64,000 nucleotides of DNA, from NCBI RefSeq assembly GCF_017599385.1, contig NZ_JAGFPK010000002.1, positions 124,001 to 188,000 on the forward strand. Direction: 5' to 3'. The stretch comes from Ciceribacter sp. L1K22 (lineage in GTDB: Bacteria > Pseudomonadota > Alphaproteobacteria > Rhizobiales > Rhizobiaceae). Below the pieces are notes generated by a model. That model saw only the letters and a list, made by a program, of their open reading frames with translations. It searched no databases and was not told where the DNA came from. Numbering within the stretch: position 1 is the stretch's first letter; the number at the start of each line of letters is the position of its first letter. This document shows, piece by piece, positions 31,503 to 39,972 of this stretch. The translations under genes and the position numbers were made by a program.

Positions 31503-33944
31503 TCAGGCCTTGATCTTGTCCATGGCCGGGTCGAACATCGGCCCGAAGTGAATGGTCGCCGGCGTCCTTTCCGCCGCGACGACGAGTTCGTAGCTGCCGG
31601 TCGACAGATAATCGTCGCTTACACCGTCCGGATTGCGGACATAGCCGTAACCGATGTTCTTGCCGAGCGTGTAGCCATAGCCGCCGCTTGTGAGGTAGCC
31701 GACCGGCTCGCCATTTCTGAGGATGGTTTCGCGACCTGCGAGCACGATCGACGGATCGTCGACGGTAAAGCCCATCAGGCGTTTCTTCAGCGGCTGTCCG
31801 GCAAGAGTTTCGAGGGCGCGGCGGCCGAGGAAATCGGTGTTCTTGCGGAGCTTCACGGCCCAACCGAGGCCCGCCTCGAATGGTGTGTCGTTGGGGGTGA
31901 TGTCCGAGCTCCAGGCGCGGTAGCCTTTTTCGAGGCGCAGGGATTCAAGAGCGCGGTAACCGATGGGGCGGATGTCGTGGATTCTGCCTGCTGCCCTAAG
32001 CGCATCGTAGACCTCGCCGAGCGCAGCGATCGGGATGTGCAGTTCCCAGCCGAGTTCGCCGACGTAGGTGACGCGTAGCGCCCGCACGGTGGCGCCGGCG
32101 ATCGGGATTTCACGAACATGGCCGAAGGGGAAGGCGGTATTCGATACATCCGCCGAGGTGACGGCGGCGAGAACGTCGCGGGCTTTTGGTCCCATCAGCG
32201 AGAGCGTGCCCCACTGCTCGGTAATGTCGGTCAGAGTGCAGTCAAGGCCGTCTGGAATATGGTCGGCTATCCATCCGAAATCGTGCGTGCGGAAGCCCGT
32301 GCCGGTGACGATGTAGAAGGTCTCGTCAGCGATGCGCGCAACGGTGAGATCGGCCTCGATGCCGCCGCGGGTGTTTAGAAGCTGAGTGTATGTAAGCCGT
32401 CCGACCGGCTTGGAGACATCGTTGGCGCAGATCCAGTCTAGCGCCTTCATGGCGTCGGGACCGGTCAGTTCGTATTTCGAGAAGGACGACTGGTCGAAGA
32501 CGCCAACCGCCTCACGTACATGGCGGTGTTCGTCGCCGACCGGTTCGAACCAGTTCTGCCGGCCCATGGAGTAGATGTCCTTCGGCTCCATGCCCGTGGG
32601 CGCGAACCAATTGGGGCGCTCCCAGCCGAGCTTGGAACCGAAAACGGCACCAGACGCCTTCAGGCGGTCGTAGAGGGGCGAGACGAGACGGGGGCGGCCG
32701 CTTTCGTATTCCTCGTGCGGGAAGCCGATGGTGTAGTGCTTACCATAAGCCTCCACCGTGCGGTCGCAGACCCATTGGCGGTCACGGTGCATGCCGGCGA
32801 AGCGCCTGATATCGACGACCCAGAGATCGAGTGGTGCCTCGCCGTCGATCACCCATTGCGCCAATACCCAGCCCGCCCCACCACCGGAGGCGATGCCAAA
32901 GGCGTTGAACCCGGCGCCGACGAACATGTTCTTGCATTCGGGCGCGACGCCCAGGATGAAATTGCCATCCGGTGTGAAGCTCTCGGGGCCGTTGATCATC
33001 TGCTTGACGCCGACATTCTCCAGCGCCGGCACGCGCTCGATCGCCTGCATCATGTGCTGTTCGAAATGGTCGAAATCGTCATCGAACAGGCGGAAGGCCC
33101 AGTCGTTCGGCAGGTCGCCGGTGAGCCAGGGCTGCGGATTGGGCTCGTAACCGCCCATGACAAGGCCGCCGACCTCCTCCTTGAAATAGGTGCGTCGGTC
33201 CGGGTCGCGGATCGTCGGGGCGTCGGTGGAGAGGCCGTCGATCTTCTCTGTGATGATGTACTGGTGCTTGACCGCCTGAAGCGGCACGTTGATGCCGGCC
33301 ATGTCGCCGACCTGGCGGGCCCATTGGCCGGCGCAGTTGACGACCTTTTCGCAGGGCACGTCGCCTTCGCTGGTCTTCACAGCCGTGATGCGTCCGTCCT
33401 TCATCTCGAAACCGGTTACTCGGACGTTCTCGACGATCTTCGCGCCGTGCATGCGGGCGCCCTTGGCAAGCGATTGCGTGATGTCGGAGGGGCTCGCCTG
33501 TCCGTCTGTCGGCAGCCAGTTGGCGCCGACGAGATCGTCGACGTTCATCAGCGGCCACATCCTCTTCACTTCTTCCGGCGAGACGAGATGCATGTCCATG
33601 CCGAAGCTGCCGGCGGTGGTGGCCAGCCGCTTGAACTCCGTCCAGCGGTCCTGATTGGTGGCAAGCCGCAGGCAGCCGGTCATCTTCCAGCCGGTCGCCA
33701 GTCCGGTCTCCGCCTCGAGACCCTTGTACAGCTCGACGGAGTATTTCAGCACGCGCGTGATCGAAGCGGAGGAACGGAGCTGGCCAACGAGACCGGCCGC
33801 GTGCCAGGTGGAGCCTGATGTCAGCGTGCCCTGCTCGATCAGCAGCACGTCTGCCTTGTGGTCCTTCGCCAAGTGATAGGCTGTCGAGCAGCCGATGATG
33901 CCGCCGCCGATGACGACGATCTGGGCATGAGAGGGCAGGGTCAT
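31503..33944 (-). CDS. FAD-dependent oxidoreductase with GcvT domains, dimethylglycine/sarcosine dehydrogenase-like (copy 2)
   Basis: 813 residues, same architecture as the 29077 gene and clearly its paralogue: IVVIGGGIIGCSTAYHLA, STWHAAGLVGQLRSS with the probable flavin-linked histidine, the GcvT half beginning SKYELTGPDAMKALDWICANDVS, and the end GYTLGKNIGYGYV. It probably removes another methyl group of the same methylated amine series, or handles a close analogue. The ATG at 33944 overlaps the stop of the upstream kinase gene by 4 bases. Confidence 0.88.
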   Translation of the reverse strand: MTLPSHAQIVVIGGGIIGCSTAYHLAKDHKADVLLIEQGTLTSGSTWHAAGLVGQLRSSASITRVLKYSVELYKGLEAETGLATGWKMTGCLRLATNQDRWTEFKRLATTAGSFGMDMHLVSPEEVKRMWPLMNVDDLVGANWLPTDGQASPSDITQSLAKGARMHGAKIVENVRVTGFEMKDGRITAVKTSEGDVPCEKVVNCAGQWARQVGDMAGINVPLQAVKHQYIITEKIDGLSTDAPTIRDPDRRTYFKEEVGGLVMGGYEPNPQPWLTGDLPNDWAFRLFDDDFDHFEQHMMQAIERVPALENVGVKQMINGPESFTPDGNFILGVAPECKNMFVGAGFNAFGIASGGGAGWVLAQWVIDGEAPLDLWVVDIRRFAGMHRDRQWVCDRTVEAYGKHYTIGFPHEEYESGRPRLVSPLYDRLKASGAVFGSKLGWERPNWFAPTGMEPKDIYSMGRQNWFEPVGDEHRHVREAVGVFDQSSFSKYELTGPDAMKALDWICANDVSKPVGRLTYTQLLNTRGGIEADLTVARIADETFYIVTGTGFRTHDFGWIADHIPDGLDCTLTDITEQWGTLSLMGPKARDVLAAVTSADVSNTAFPFGHVREIPIAGATVRALRVTYVGELGWELHIPIAALGEVYDALRAAGRIHDIRPIGYRALESLRLEKGYRAWSSDITPNDTPFEAGLGWAVKLRKNTDFLGRRALETLAGQPLKKRLMGFTVDDPSIVLAGRETILRNGEPVGYLTSGGYGYTLGKNIGYGYVRNPDGVSDDYLSTGSYELVVAAERTPATIHFGPMFDPAMDKIKA

Positions 33945-34849
33945 GACGAGTGTTTCCCGTAGACTGAGTAGTAGTGGTCGAGCGCTTCTTGGAGGCGCGT
34001 GAGGTTTTCGTCCGTGTAGCCGACATAGTCGGCGCCCGGCGCGTTGAGGTAGAGTTCGGATGTCATGCTCCACATCGCCTCGCGCAGCAGCGAGGCGCAT
34101 TGCATGGCGGCAAGCGAGCGGCGGATCTCGGGCGAGGGTTCGCCACCGAAGTAGGCTTCCAGAAATTCCTCCGACTGTCCCGGCGTCAGTCCGGCATTGG
34201 ACGTGGCGCCGGCGAGGTCGAACATGGCCGTCGAGAAGCCGGCGTACTCGAAATCGATCAGCCACAGTCTTTCACCGTCATCCAGAATGTTCGATGGTAA
34301 AAGGTCATTGTGGGCGAAGACGATCGGCAGTGGCGCCTGCACGGCTTCAAGCTCCTCGGCGAGAACCAGGTAGCGGGCGAGTTCCGGGATCATGCGGCTG
34401 CGTCCGGCCTGTAGCGTGCGGGCGTAGTCACGCACGACGTGAAACGGCCAGAACATGAAACCGGCGCCGGATACGTGGCGCGGCATCTCCTTGTGAAACC
34501 GCCGTAGCAGAATGGCCACGCGCTGACGCTCGGCAGCCACATCATCGCCGGCAAAGGTCCTCGCCGGGACGAAAGCCGAGACCATGATCCCGGGTTCCGC
34601 ATACTCCACCTTCGGGGCAAAGCCGGCCTCGTGGGCGGCCCGGGCGGTCATCAGTTCACGATCGCGATAGACCTGGTGAAACGGATAGTCGGTGCCGAAA
34701 CGAACGACATGACGGCCCGAGGCATCATCGACGATGAAGCTCTCGTTGCTGAGGCCGCCCTTGAGGACGGCAATCTCGATCGCGCCATTCCAGCAGGGCA
34801 GGGCGGCGATGCGATCCTCCAGACCAGGGTTGGGTACATGGTTGCTCAT
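33941..34849 (-). CDS. choline/ethanolamine-kinase-like phosphotransferase (copy 2)
   Basis: 302 residues, same fold as the 28163 gene. Nucleotide loop LKGGLSNESFIVDD, catalytic loop FAHNDLLPSNILDDG and metal motif LIDFEYAGFSTAMFDLAG are intact. Start at 34849 overlaps the permease gene stop by 4 bases, and its own stop overlaps the next oxidoreductase. Each of the two kinases is next to one oxidoreductase. Phosphorylation may trap the imported amine or make a phospho-amino alcohol for lipid use; not settled by sequence. Confidence 0.85.
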   Translation of the reverse strand: MSNHVPNPGLEDRIAALPCWNGAIEIAVLKGGLSNESFIVDDASGRHVVRFGTDYPFHQVYRDRELMTARAAHEAGFAPKVEYAEPGIMVSAFVPARTFAGDDVAAERQRVAILLRRFHKEMPRHVSGAGFMFWPFHVVRDYARTLQAGRSRMIPELARYLVLAEELEAVQAPLPIVFAHNDLLPSNILDDGERLWLIDFEYAGFSTAMFDLAGATSNAGLTPGQSEEFLEAYFGGEPSPEIRRSLAAMQCASLLREAMWSMTSELYLNAPGADYVGYTDENLTRLQEALDHYYSVYGKHSS

Positions 34850-36870
34850 GCGATCCGCTCCCTGACCCGCGCCGCGCCGGCTGAAATCAGCCGGTCGGCA
34901 ATGATTGCGATGAAAGCGACGGCAAGCCCGGCGACCAGGCCACGGCCCGTGTCGGCTTTCGTTAGCGCTATATAGACTTCCTGGCCGAGATCTCGGGTGC
35001 CGACGAGCGCGGTGATCACCAGCATCGACAGGGCGAACATGATTGTCTGGTTCAAGCCGAGCATGATTTCGGGAAGCGCGAGTTTCAGCTTGATCTTGGT
35101 AAGGATCTGCCAGGGCGTGCAGCCCATGGCGCGACCGGCCTCCACGACCTTCGGGTCGACACGCTGGATGCCCAGCACGGTATAGCGTATGGCCGGCGCG
35201 ACGGCGTATGCGACGATGGCGATCAGCGCGGTGAAGTCGCCGACCCGGAAAAGCATCACGGCCGGCATCAGGTAGACGAAAGATGGCAAGGTCTGGAGCG
35301 TGTCGATCACCACCTGCAACCAGCGCCAGAGCCGGTCGCGTTCGGCCGCCAGGATACCGATAGGAATGCCGATGAGGCTGGCAAAGACGACCGCGATGCC
35401 GCAGAGGTAGACGGTCACCATCGCTTTTTCCCATTGACCGGTCGCGGCGATGAGAAAAGACAGGAGGCCGGTCAGGAGTGCCAGCCGAATGCCACCGAGC
35501 CGGTAACCGGCAAGCGCCAGCATGGCGACCACGCCGACCCAGGGCAGTTCGGCGAGAAAGCGTTTGAACGGCACCAGCAGGTGCAGCAGCAGTGTCGTGC
35601 GGATCGCCTCGAGCGCATCGAAGAAGTTGACATTGATCCACTTGACGACCTCGTTCCAGAAGGAGCCGGTCGAGAGCGTGAGGCTATCGGGCAGTGTCGC
35701 CAGTGCGGGGGAGATCAGGCTTCCCAGCAGGCCGAGACCGATGATGGCAAGCGACGCGGACAGGTAGGGATGGCGCTGAACGAGGCCTTGGTCGGTTGCG
35801 GAAGTCGTCGCAGGAACAGAGGCTTTCCTGGCGCAAGCCTGACTCAGCCGGTCGAGGGCGACGGCAAGTGCAACAATCGCGAAGCCTGCCTCGAAACCCG
35901 CACCGATATCGAGGCGGCGGAGGGCGGCGAGCACGTCGAAGCCGAGGCCGCCGGCGCCGATCATCGAGGCGATGATCACCATGTTGAGCGATAGCATGAT
36001 GACCTGGTTGACGCCGACCATCAGCGCATCGGCTGCCGAGGGGACCATCACTTTCCAAGTCATCTGGCGGCGCGAGCAGCCGACCATGTGGCCGAGGTCA
36101 CGAATTTCGGACGGCACGGCGCGCAACCCGAGGATGGTGATCCGGACCATGGGAGGCATGGCGTAGATGAGCGTGCCGACGATGGCTGCCGTCGGGCCGA
36201 AGCCGAAGAAGAAGAGGATCGGCACGAGATAGGCGAAGATCGGGATGGTCTGCATCAGGTCGAGCAGCGGTGTGATGGCCCGTTCGAAGAGCGGCCAGCG
36301 ATAACCGGCAAGGCCGAGCAGCAGGCCGAGGATCACCCCGATCGGCACGGCGACGAGGATCGACGCCAGCGTGACCATGGCACTCGTCCATTGTCCGAAG
36401 AGGGCGAGGAATCCGAAGCAGATCACCACCAGCGCTGCCAGATTGCGGCCGCCGGCGTAATATCCGAGGAGACCAACGATAACGATGACACCGAGGAACG
36501 AGATTGGGGGCACGATCTGGACTGCGGCCGATCCTTGTCCCGACAGGAAGCCGGTCGAGAGCAGACTGAGAGCGAGGGTGTAGGGAATATCGATCAGTGC
36601 CGCGATGAAACGGGTGAAATCGGTGAAAGTGAAAAGGCCGAAGCTTGCTTCGTTCACCAGCCATTTCATCCACTGGCTGATATGGCGGGCGGCGGGGATC
36701 TGCCATGCGCGCGGGTAGTCGAAGGCCCATTTGCCGAGGGTTGGGCCAATCCACCAGGCAAGCGCGACAAGGATGCCGGTGATGGTCAGGACAATCGTCG
36801 AGGCGCGACCGGACCTCGGTGATCTGGAGATTGGGACCGGATCGAGAACGTGGGCTGACAGTTCGCTCAT
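34846..36870 (-). CDS. double-length ABC permease, glycine betaine/proline (ProW) type
   Basis: 674 residues, about twice the length of ProW. Two permease cores follow each other: the first coupling loop is LGHMVGCSRRQMTWKVMVPSA (about residue 265), the second GRAMGCTPWQILTKIKLKLA (about 590), each in a full set of helices with the paired motifs MQTIPIFAYLVP and LQTLPSFVYLMP. The linker holds KASVPATTSATDQG. A fused permease would serve as a whole membrane pore without a partner. It lies 4 bases after the ATPase gene and overlaps the kinase gene. Confidence 0.88.
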   Translation of the reverse strand: MSELSAHVLDPVPISRSPRSGRASTIVLTITGILVALAWWIGPTLGKWAFDYPRAWQIPAARHISQWMKWLVNEASFGLFTFTDFTRFIAALIDIPYTLALSLLSTGFLSGQGSAAVQIVPPISFLGVIVIVGLLGYYAGGRNLAALVVICFGFLALFGQWTSAMVTLASILVAVPIGVILGLLLGLAGYRWPLFERAITPLLDLMQTIPIFAYLVPILFFFGFGPTAAIVGTLIYAMPPMVRITILGLRAVPSEIRDLGHMVGCSRRQMTWKVMVPSAADALMVGVNQVIMLSLNMVIIASMIGAGGLGFDVLAALRRLDIGAGFEAGFAIVALAVALDRLSQACARKASVPATTSATDQGLVQRHPYLSASLAIIGLGLLGSLISPALATLPDSLTLSTGSFWNEVVKWINVNFFDALEAIRTTLLLHLLVPFKRFLAELPWVGVVAMLALAGYRLGGIRLALLTGLLSFLIAATGQWEKAMVTVYLCGIAVVFASLIGIPIGILAAERDRLWRWLQVVIDTLQTLPSFVYLMPAVMLFRVGDFTALIAIVAYAVAPAIRYTVLGIQRVDPKVVEAGRAMGCTPWQILTKIKLKLALPEIMLGLNQTIMFALSMLVITALVGTRDLGQEVYIALTKADTGRGLVAGLAVAFIAIIADRLISAGAARVRERIA

Positions 36871-36874
36871 CAGC

Positions 36875-37891
36875 TCAGCCCTGCATCATCACGTCGATAA
36901 CGTCGGCGCGTCGCAGAAGACCAACCGGTTGGTCTGTTGCATCGACCACTCCCACGACCTCACCTGCATTTGCGAAGAGGGGAGCAGCTTCCGATACGGA
37001 CGCAGTCTGGCTGATGGTGATCGCCGGCAATGAAGTTGCAAGGGCGTGCATCAGGGACGAGACCTTGATCACCTTTGAACGGGCGACGTTTCGGGTGAAT
37101 TCGGCGACGTAGTCGGTCGCCGGCGCGAGAACCAGCTCTTCCGGCGTGCCGGCCTGGACGATCTCGCCGTCCTTCATGATCGCGATGCGGTCGGCAAGAC
37201 GGATCGCCTCGTCGAAATCGTGGGTGATGAAGACGATGGTCTTCTTGAGCACCGATTGCAGCCGCATGAACTCGTCCTGCATTTCGCGGCGGATCAACGG
37301 GTCGAGGGCCGAGAAGGGCTCATCCAGGAACCAGAGCTCCGGCTCCACCGCAAGCGAGCGGGCGATGCCGACGCGCTGTTGCTGGCCGCCCGAGAGTTGG
37401 CGCGGAAAGACATCTTCCTTGCCCGCAAGTCCGACGAGTTCGATCATGCGACGCGCGCGCTCTTCACGCTTTGCCCGGTCGATGCCCTGAACCTCGAGCG
37501 GGAAGGCCACATTGTCGAGGACGGTCAGGTGCGGCAGCAGCGCGAAGTGCTGGAAGACCATGCCCATCTGGTGGCGGCGGATTTCGATCATCCGCGCTTC
37601 CCTCGCGGCGAGCAGGTTTTCGCCGTTGAAAAGGATTTCACCTGATGTCGGCTCGATCAGCCGAGACAGACAACGGACGAGGGTGGACTTGCCGGAGCCG
37701 GACAGTCCCATGATGACGAAGATCTCGCCGGTTCTGACCTCCAGATTGACATCCCTGACGGCGCCGACAAGGCCGGCGCGGGCCAGTTCCTCAGGATTCG
37801 GCTTGCCGCCGGCGGCGCCCACGGCTTCCCGTGCGCCTGCGCCGAATATCTTCCAGACATTGCGGCAGACGAGTTTGGCTTCAGTCGACAT
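36875..37891 (-). CDS. ABC ATPase, glycine betaine/proline (ProV) type
   Basis: 338 residues. Walker A GLSGSGKSTL, signature RQLSGGQQQRVGIARSL, Walker B LWFLDEPFSALDP, switch FITHDFDEAIRLAD. The early insert between KIFG and VRDVNLEV (PEELARAGLVGAV) is typical of ProV-type ATPases, and the C-terminal part (from about 275) is a CBS-type domain (LPAITISQTASVSEAAPLF, GVVDATDQPVGLLRRADVIDV) used for ionic-strength gating in OpuA-type systems. I chose the ATG at 37891 because GGAAA lies 6 bases ahead. A hairpin separates it from the binding-protein gene. Confidence 0.9.
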   Translation of the reverse strand: MSTEAKLVCRNVWKIFGAGAREAVGAAGGKPNPEELARAGLVGAVRDVNLEVRTGEIFVIMGLSGSGKSTLVRCLSRLIEPTSGEILFNGENLLAAREARMIEIRRHQMGMVFQHFALLPHLTVLDNVAFPLEVQGIDRAKREERARRMIELVGLAGKEDVFPRQLSGGQQQRVGIARSLAVEPELWFLDEPFSALDPLIRREMQDEFMRLQSVLKKTIVFITHDFDEAIRLADRIAIMKDGEIVQAGTPEELVLAPATDYVAEFTRNVARSKVIKVSSLMHALATSLPAITISQTASVSEAAPLFANAGEVVGVVDATDQPVGLLRRADVIDVMMQG

Positions 37892-37947
37892 GACGTTTCC
37901 GCTGGATGGCAGGACGATTGGCCCGTCGGGGCCGCAGGAAAAGACGA

Positions 37948-37976
37948 TCACCCGCGCCGAGGGAGTGCGCGGGTGA
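37948..37976 (-). terminator. intercistronic hairpin between binding-protein and ATPase genes
   Basis: Perfect 10-base arms TCACCCGCGC (37948-37957) and GCGCGGGTGA (37967-37976) with a 9-base loop. On the transcribed minus strand it starts about 15 bases after the binding-protein stop and is followed by a CTTTTCC run, so it can partly terminate or shield the upstream message. Confidence 0.55.
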
Positions 37977-37990
37977 CCGCAACCAGCTTG

Positions 37991-38956
37991 TTACTTCTTG
38001 ATCCACTCCGACCAGCGGGCCTCATTGGCGCCCATCCATTCGGCGGCAACATCCTCGACCTTCTTGCCGTCGAGATCGACCTCGGTGATCATCGCGCCCA
38101 TTTCGTCGTTGTTGATGTTGAACGCCTTGATGGCCTCGTAGGCGCCTGGCCACTTGTCCTTTACGCCGGACCAGCCGACCTTCCAGATCGGGCCGAAGGG
38201 CTTCCCGCAATCATAGGCCATGTCCGCGTTCGATCCCCAAGCCGGATCCTCGTAGCATTCCTTCGTGTATTCGGGGAATTCCACCCACTCGCCCTTGTAC
38301 TTGGCGGGAGCCCAGTGCGGCGCATAGATCCAGAGCAGGATGGGCGCCTGGCGCTGATAGGCGCTTTCCAGTTCCGCGAACAGGGCTGCGTCGGTTCCGG
38401 CGTGGACGACCTCGAAGGGCAGATCGAGCGCTTCCACGCGTTCGTCATCGAACCCGCCCCAGGTGACAGGACCGCCGAGATAGCGGCCCTTGGGGGCGGT
38501 TTCAGCCGTCGAGAAGGCTTCGGCGCAGGCTTCTTCCTTCAGTGCTTCCCAGTTCGGCAGACCGGGGCACTTTTCCTTCATGTATTCCGGGAACCACCAT
38601 TCTTCCTTGGCCTGCATGCCTGTTTCGCCAAGGTTCTCCACCTTGCCGGTTGCGGTGGCGGCATCCATGGCCTCGCGGCCCGTCGTTTCCCAGATTTCCA
38701 TGGCGACGTGGAGGTCGCCGGACTCGAGCCCGGCGAATTGCGCGAGGTAGTCGGCCTGTACATATTCGACGGAATAGCCCGCCTTTTTCAGCACCTCACC
38801 CATGATCTGAGTGGTGATCAGCTGACCGGTCCAGTCGTGCAGCGTCAGTTTGATCGGATCGGTGGATTCCTGAGCAAAGGCCGGACCGGTCAGGGCGACG
38901 CCTGATAGGAAGAGGGCTGTTGCGGCAATTCTCGGCAGGCGGACAAGATCAAGCAT
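37991..38956 (-). CDS. glycine betaine-type ABC substrate-binding protein
   Basis: 321 residues from the ATG at 38956, with GGGAG 7 bases ahead. Signal peptide LVRLPRIAATALFLSGVAL ends near PAFAQ. The mature protein belongs to the OpuAC/ProX family: IKLTLHDWTGQLITTQIMGEVLKKAG at the start and WIYAPHWAPAKYKGEWVEFP later, with several tryptophans and tyrosines that could form the aromatic cage for a quaternary amine. It is the first gene of the operon and is divergent from a DeoR-type regulator. Confidence 0.88.
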   Translation of the reverse strand: MLDLVRLPRIAATALFLSGVALTGPAFAQESTDPIKLTLHDWTGQLITTQIMGEVLKKAGYSVEYVQADYLAQFAGLESGDLHVAMEIWETTGREAMDAATATGKVENLGETGMQAKEEWWFPEYMKEKCPGLPNWEALKEEACAEAFSTAETAPKGRYLGGPVTWGGFDDERVEALDLPFEVVHAGTDAALFAELESAYQRQAPILLWIYAPHWAPAKYKGEWVEFPEYTKECYEDPAWGSNADMAYDCGKPFGPIWKVGWSGVKDKWPGAYEAIKAFNINNDEMGAMITEVDLDGKKVEDVAAEWMGANEARWSEWIKK

Positions 38957-39095
38957 TCGAGTTCTCCCAGTAGAGCCCGTTGAAGATGTTGGATCTGGCA
39001 AGACACCCGCTCGTCGTTCCCCGTACTTTTCGTATCTCGTGGACGAGGGTGCATGTAGGCAGTCTCGTGCGAGAGCGCTTGGCTTGTCAATCGCA

Positions 39096-39120
39096 TTTTG
39101 TGGTTTTTTGTGTTTTTGTG
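39096..39120. repeat. three direct repeats TTTTGTG, candidate DeoR operator
   Basis: TTTTGTG occurs at 39096-39102, 39106-39112 and 39114-39120 in the 238-base region between the divergent betaine operon and DeoR-type gene. Direct T-rich repeats are a common form of DeoR-family operator. No other such group was noticed in the window. Confidence 0.45.
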
Positions 39121-39194
39121 CCCGAATATGCCGCTATTGGTTGCGACGTGCTTCGGGCTTGAGTATTGAGAGCAAGACAAACACCCTGCGGAGC

Positions 39195-39959
39195 ATGACA
39201 GGAATGGGCCCCTCGAAACGCCACAGAGACATTCTCCGGCTGCTGGAGCAGGATGGGACGGTTGCCATCGCGGAGCTCGCCCGAAAACTCAACGTGTCGC
39301 TTGAAACCGTTCGCCGCGATATCCGGCCGCTCGCCGGCAATGGCAGTGTGGTCAAGATGCACGGCGCCGTCAGCCTGCCGTCCATCGTTGGCGAGGCGCC
39401 GTTCGAAAAACGCATGCGCGAAAACAGCGAGGCGAAGAAGGCGATTGCCGCTGCGGTGGCGCGGACCATCCGCGATGGCGATTCCATCATGATGGACACC
39501 GGCACGACGACGAGCTTCCTGGCGCGCGAACTGCTTGGCCATCGCCGTCTCACGGTCGTCACCAATTCCTCCGACGTTGCCCGGACGCTGGCGACGGTCA
39601 ACGACAACCGGGTCTACATGGCCGGTGGCGAGCTGCGCAGCGACAATGGTGCGGCGTTCGGCACCACCGCCATCGATTTCGTTGGCCGCTTCACGGTCAC
39701 CCATGCGGTGATCTCAACGGGTGCGGTAAACGCCGACGGCATGATGGACTACGACCTCGAGGAGGCCGAGTTCGCCCGCATGGTCCTGACGCGGGGGCAG
39801 CGGGCGCTGGTTGTCACCGACCACAGCAAGTTTGGCCGTCAGGGGCTTGTGAAGGTGGCCGGCTTTGACGCCGTCACCGAACTGGCGACAGACAAGGCTC
39901 CGCCGTCCGACATCGCCGAGGCTTTGCGGACAGCGGGAGCCGAGCTTTTGCTCGCCTGA
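39195..39959 (+). CDS. DeoR/GlpR family transcription regulator
   Basis: 254 residues. N-terminal HTH: RHRDILRLLEQDGTVAIAE followed by LARKLNVSLETVRRDIRPL, the DeoR signature. The C-terminal sensor domain has the DeoRC phospho-sugar-type motifs (DGDSIMMDTGTTTSFLARELL, VTNSSDVA, VYMAGGELR, DHSKFGR). These usually bind phosphorylated ligands, which fits the two kinases of the divergent operon. The ATG at 39195 sits too close to GCGGAG; the ATG at 39204 is better spaced and may be the real start. It likely represses the betaine-type operon. Confidence 0.85.
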   Translation: MTGMGPSKRHRDILRLLEQDGTVAIAELARKLNVSLETVRRDIRPLAGNGSVVKMHGAVSLPSIVGEAPFEKRMRENSEAKKAIAAAVARTIRDGDSIMMDTGTTTSFLARELLGHRRLTVVTNSSDVARTLATVNDNRVYMAGGELRSDNGAAFGTTAIDFVGRFTVTHAVISTGAVNADGMMDYDLEEAEFARMVLTRGQRALVVTDHSKFGRQGLVKVAGFDAVTELATDKAPPSDIAEALRTAGAELLLA

Positions 39960-39972
39960 GAGCTGACAGCCA

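Noticed and set aside
32520..33818. Open frame of 432 codons on the plus strand
   Set aside because: Antisense to the second FAD/GcvT oxidoreductase gene; biased composition and no motif.
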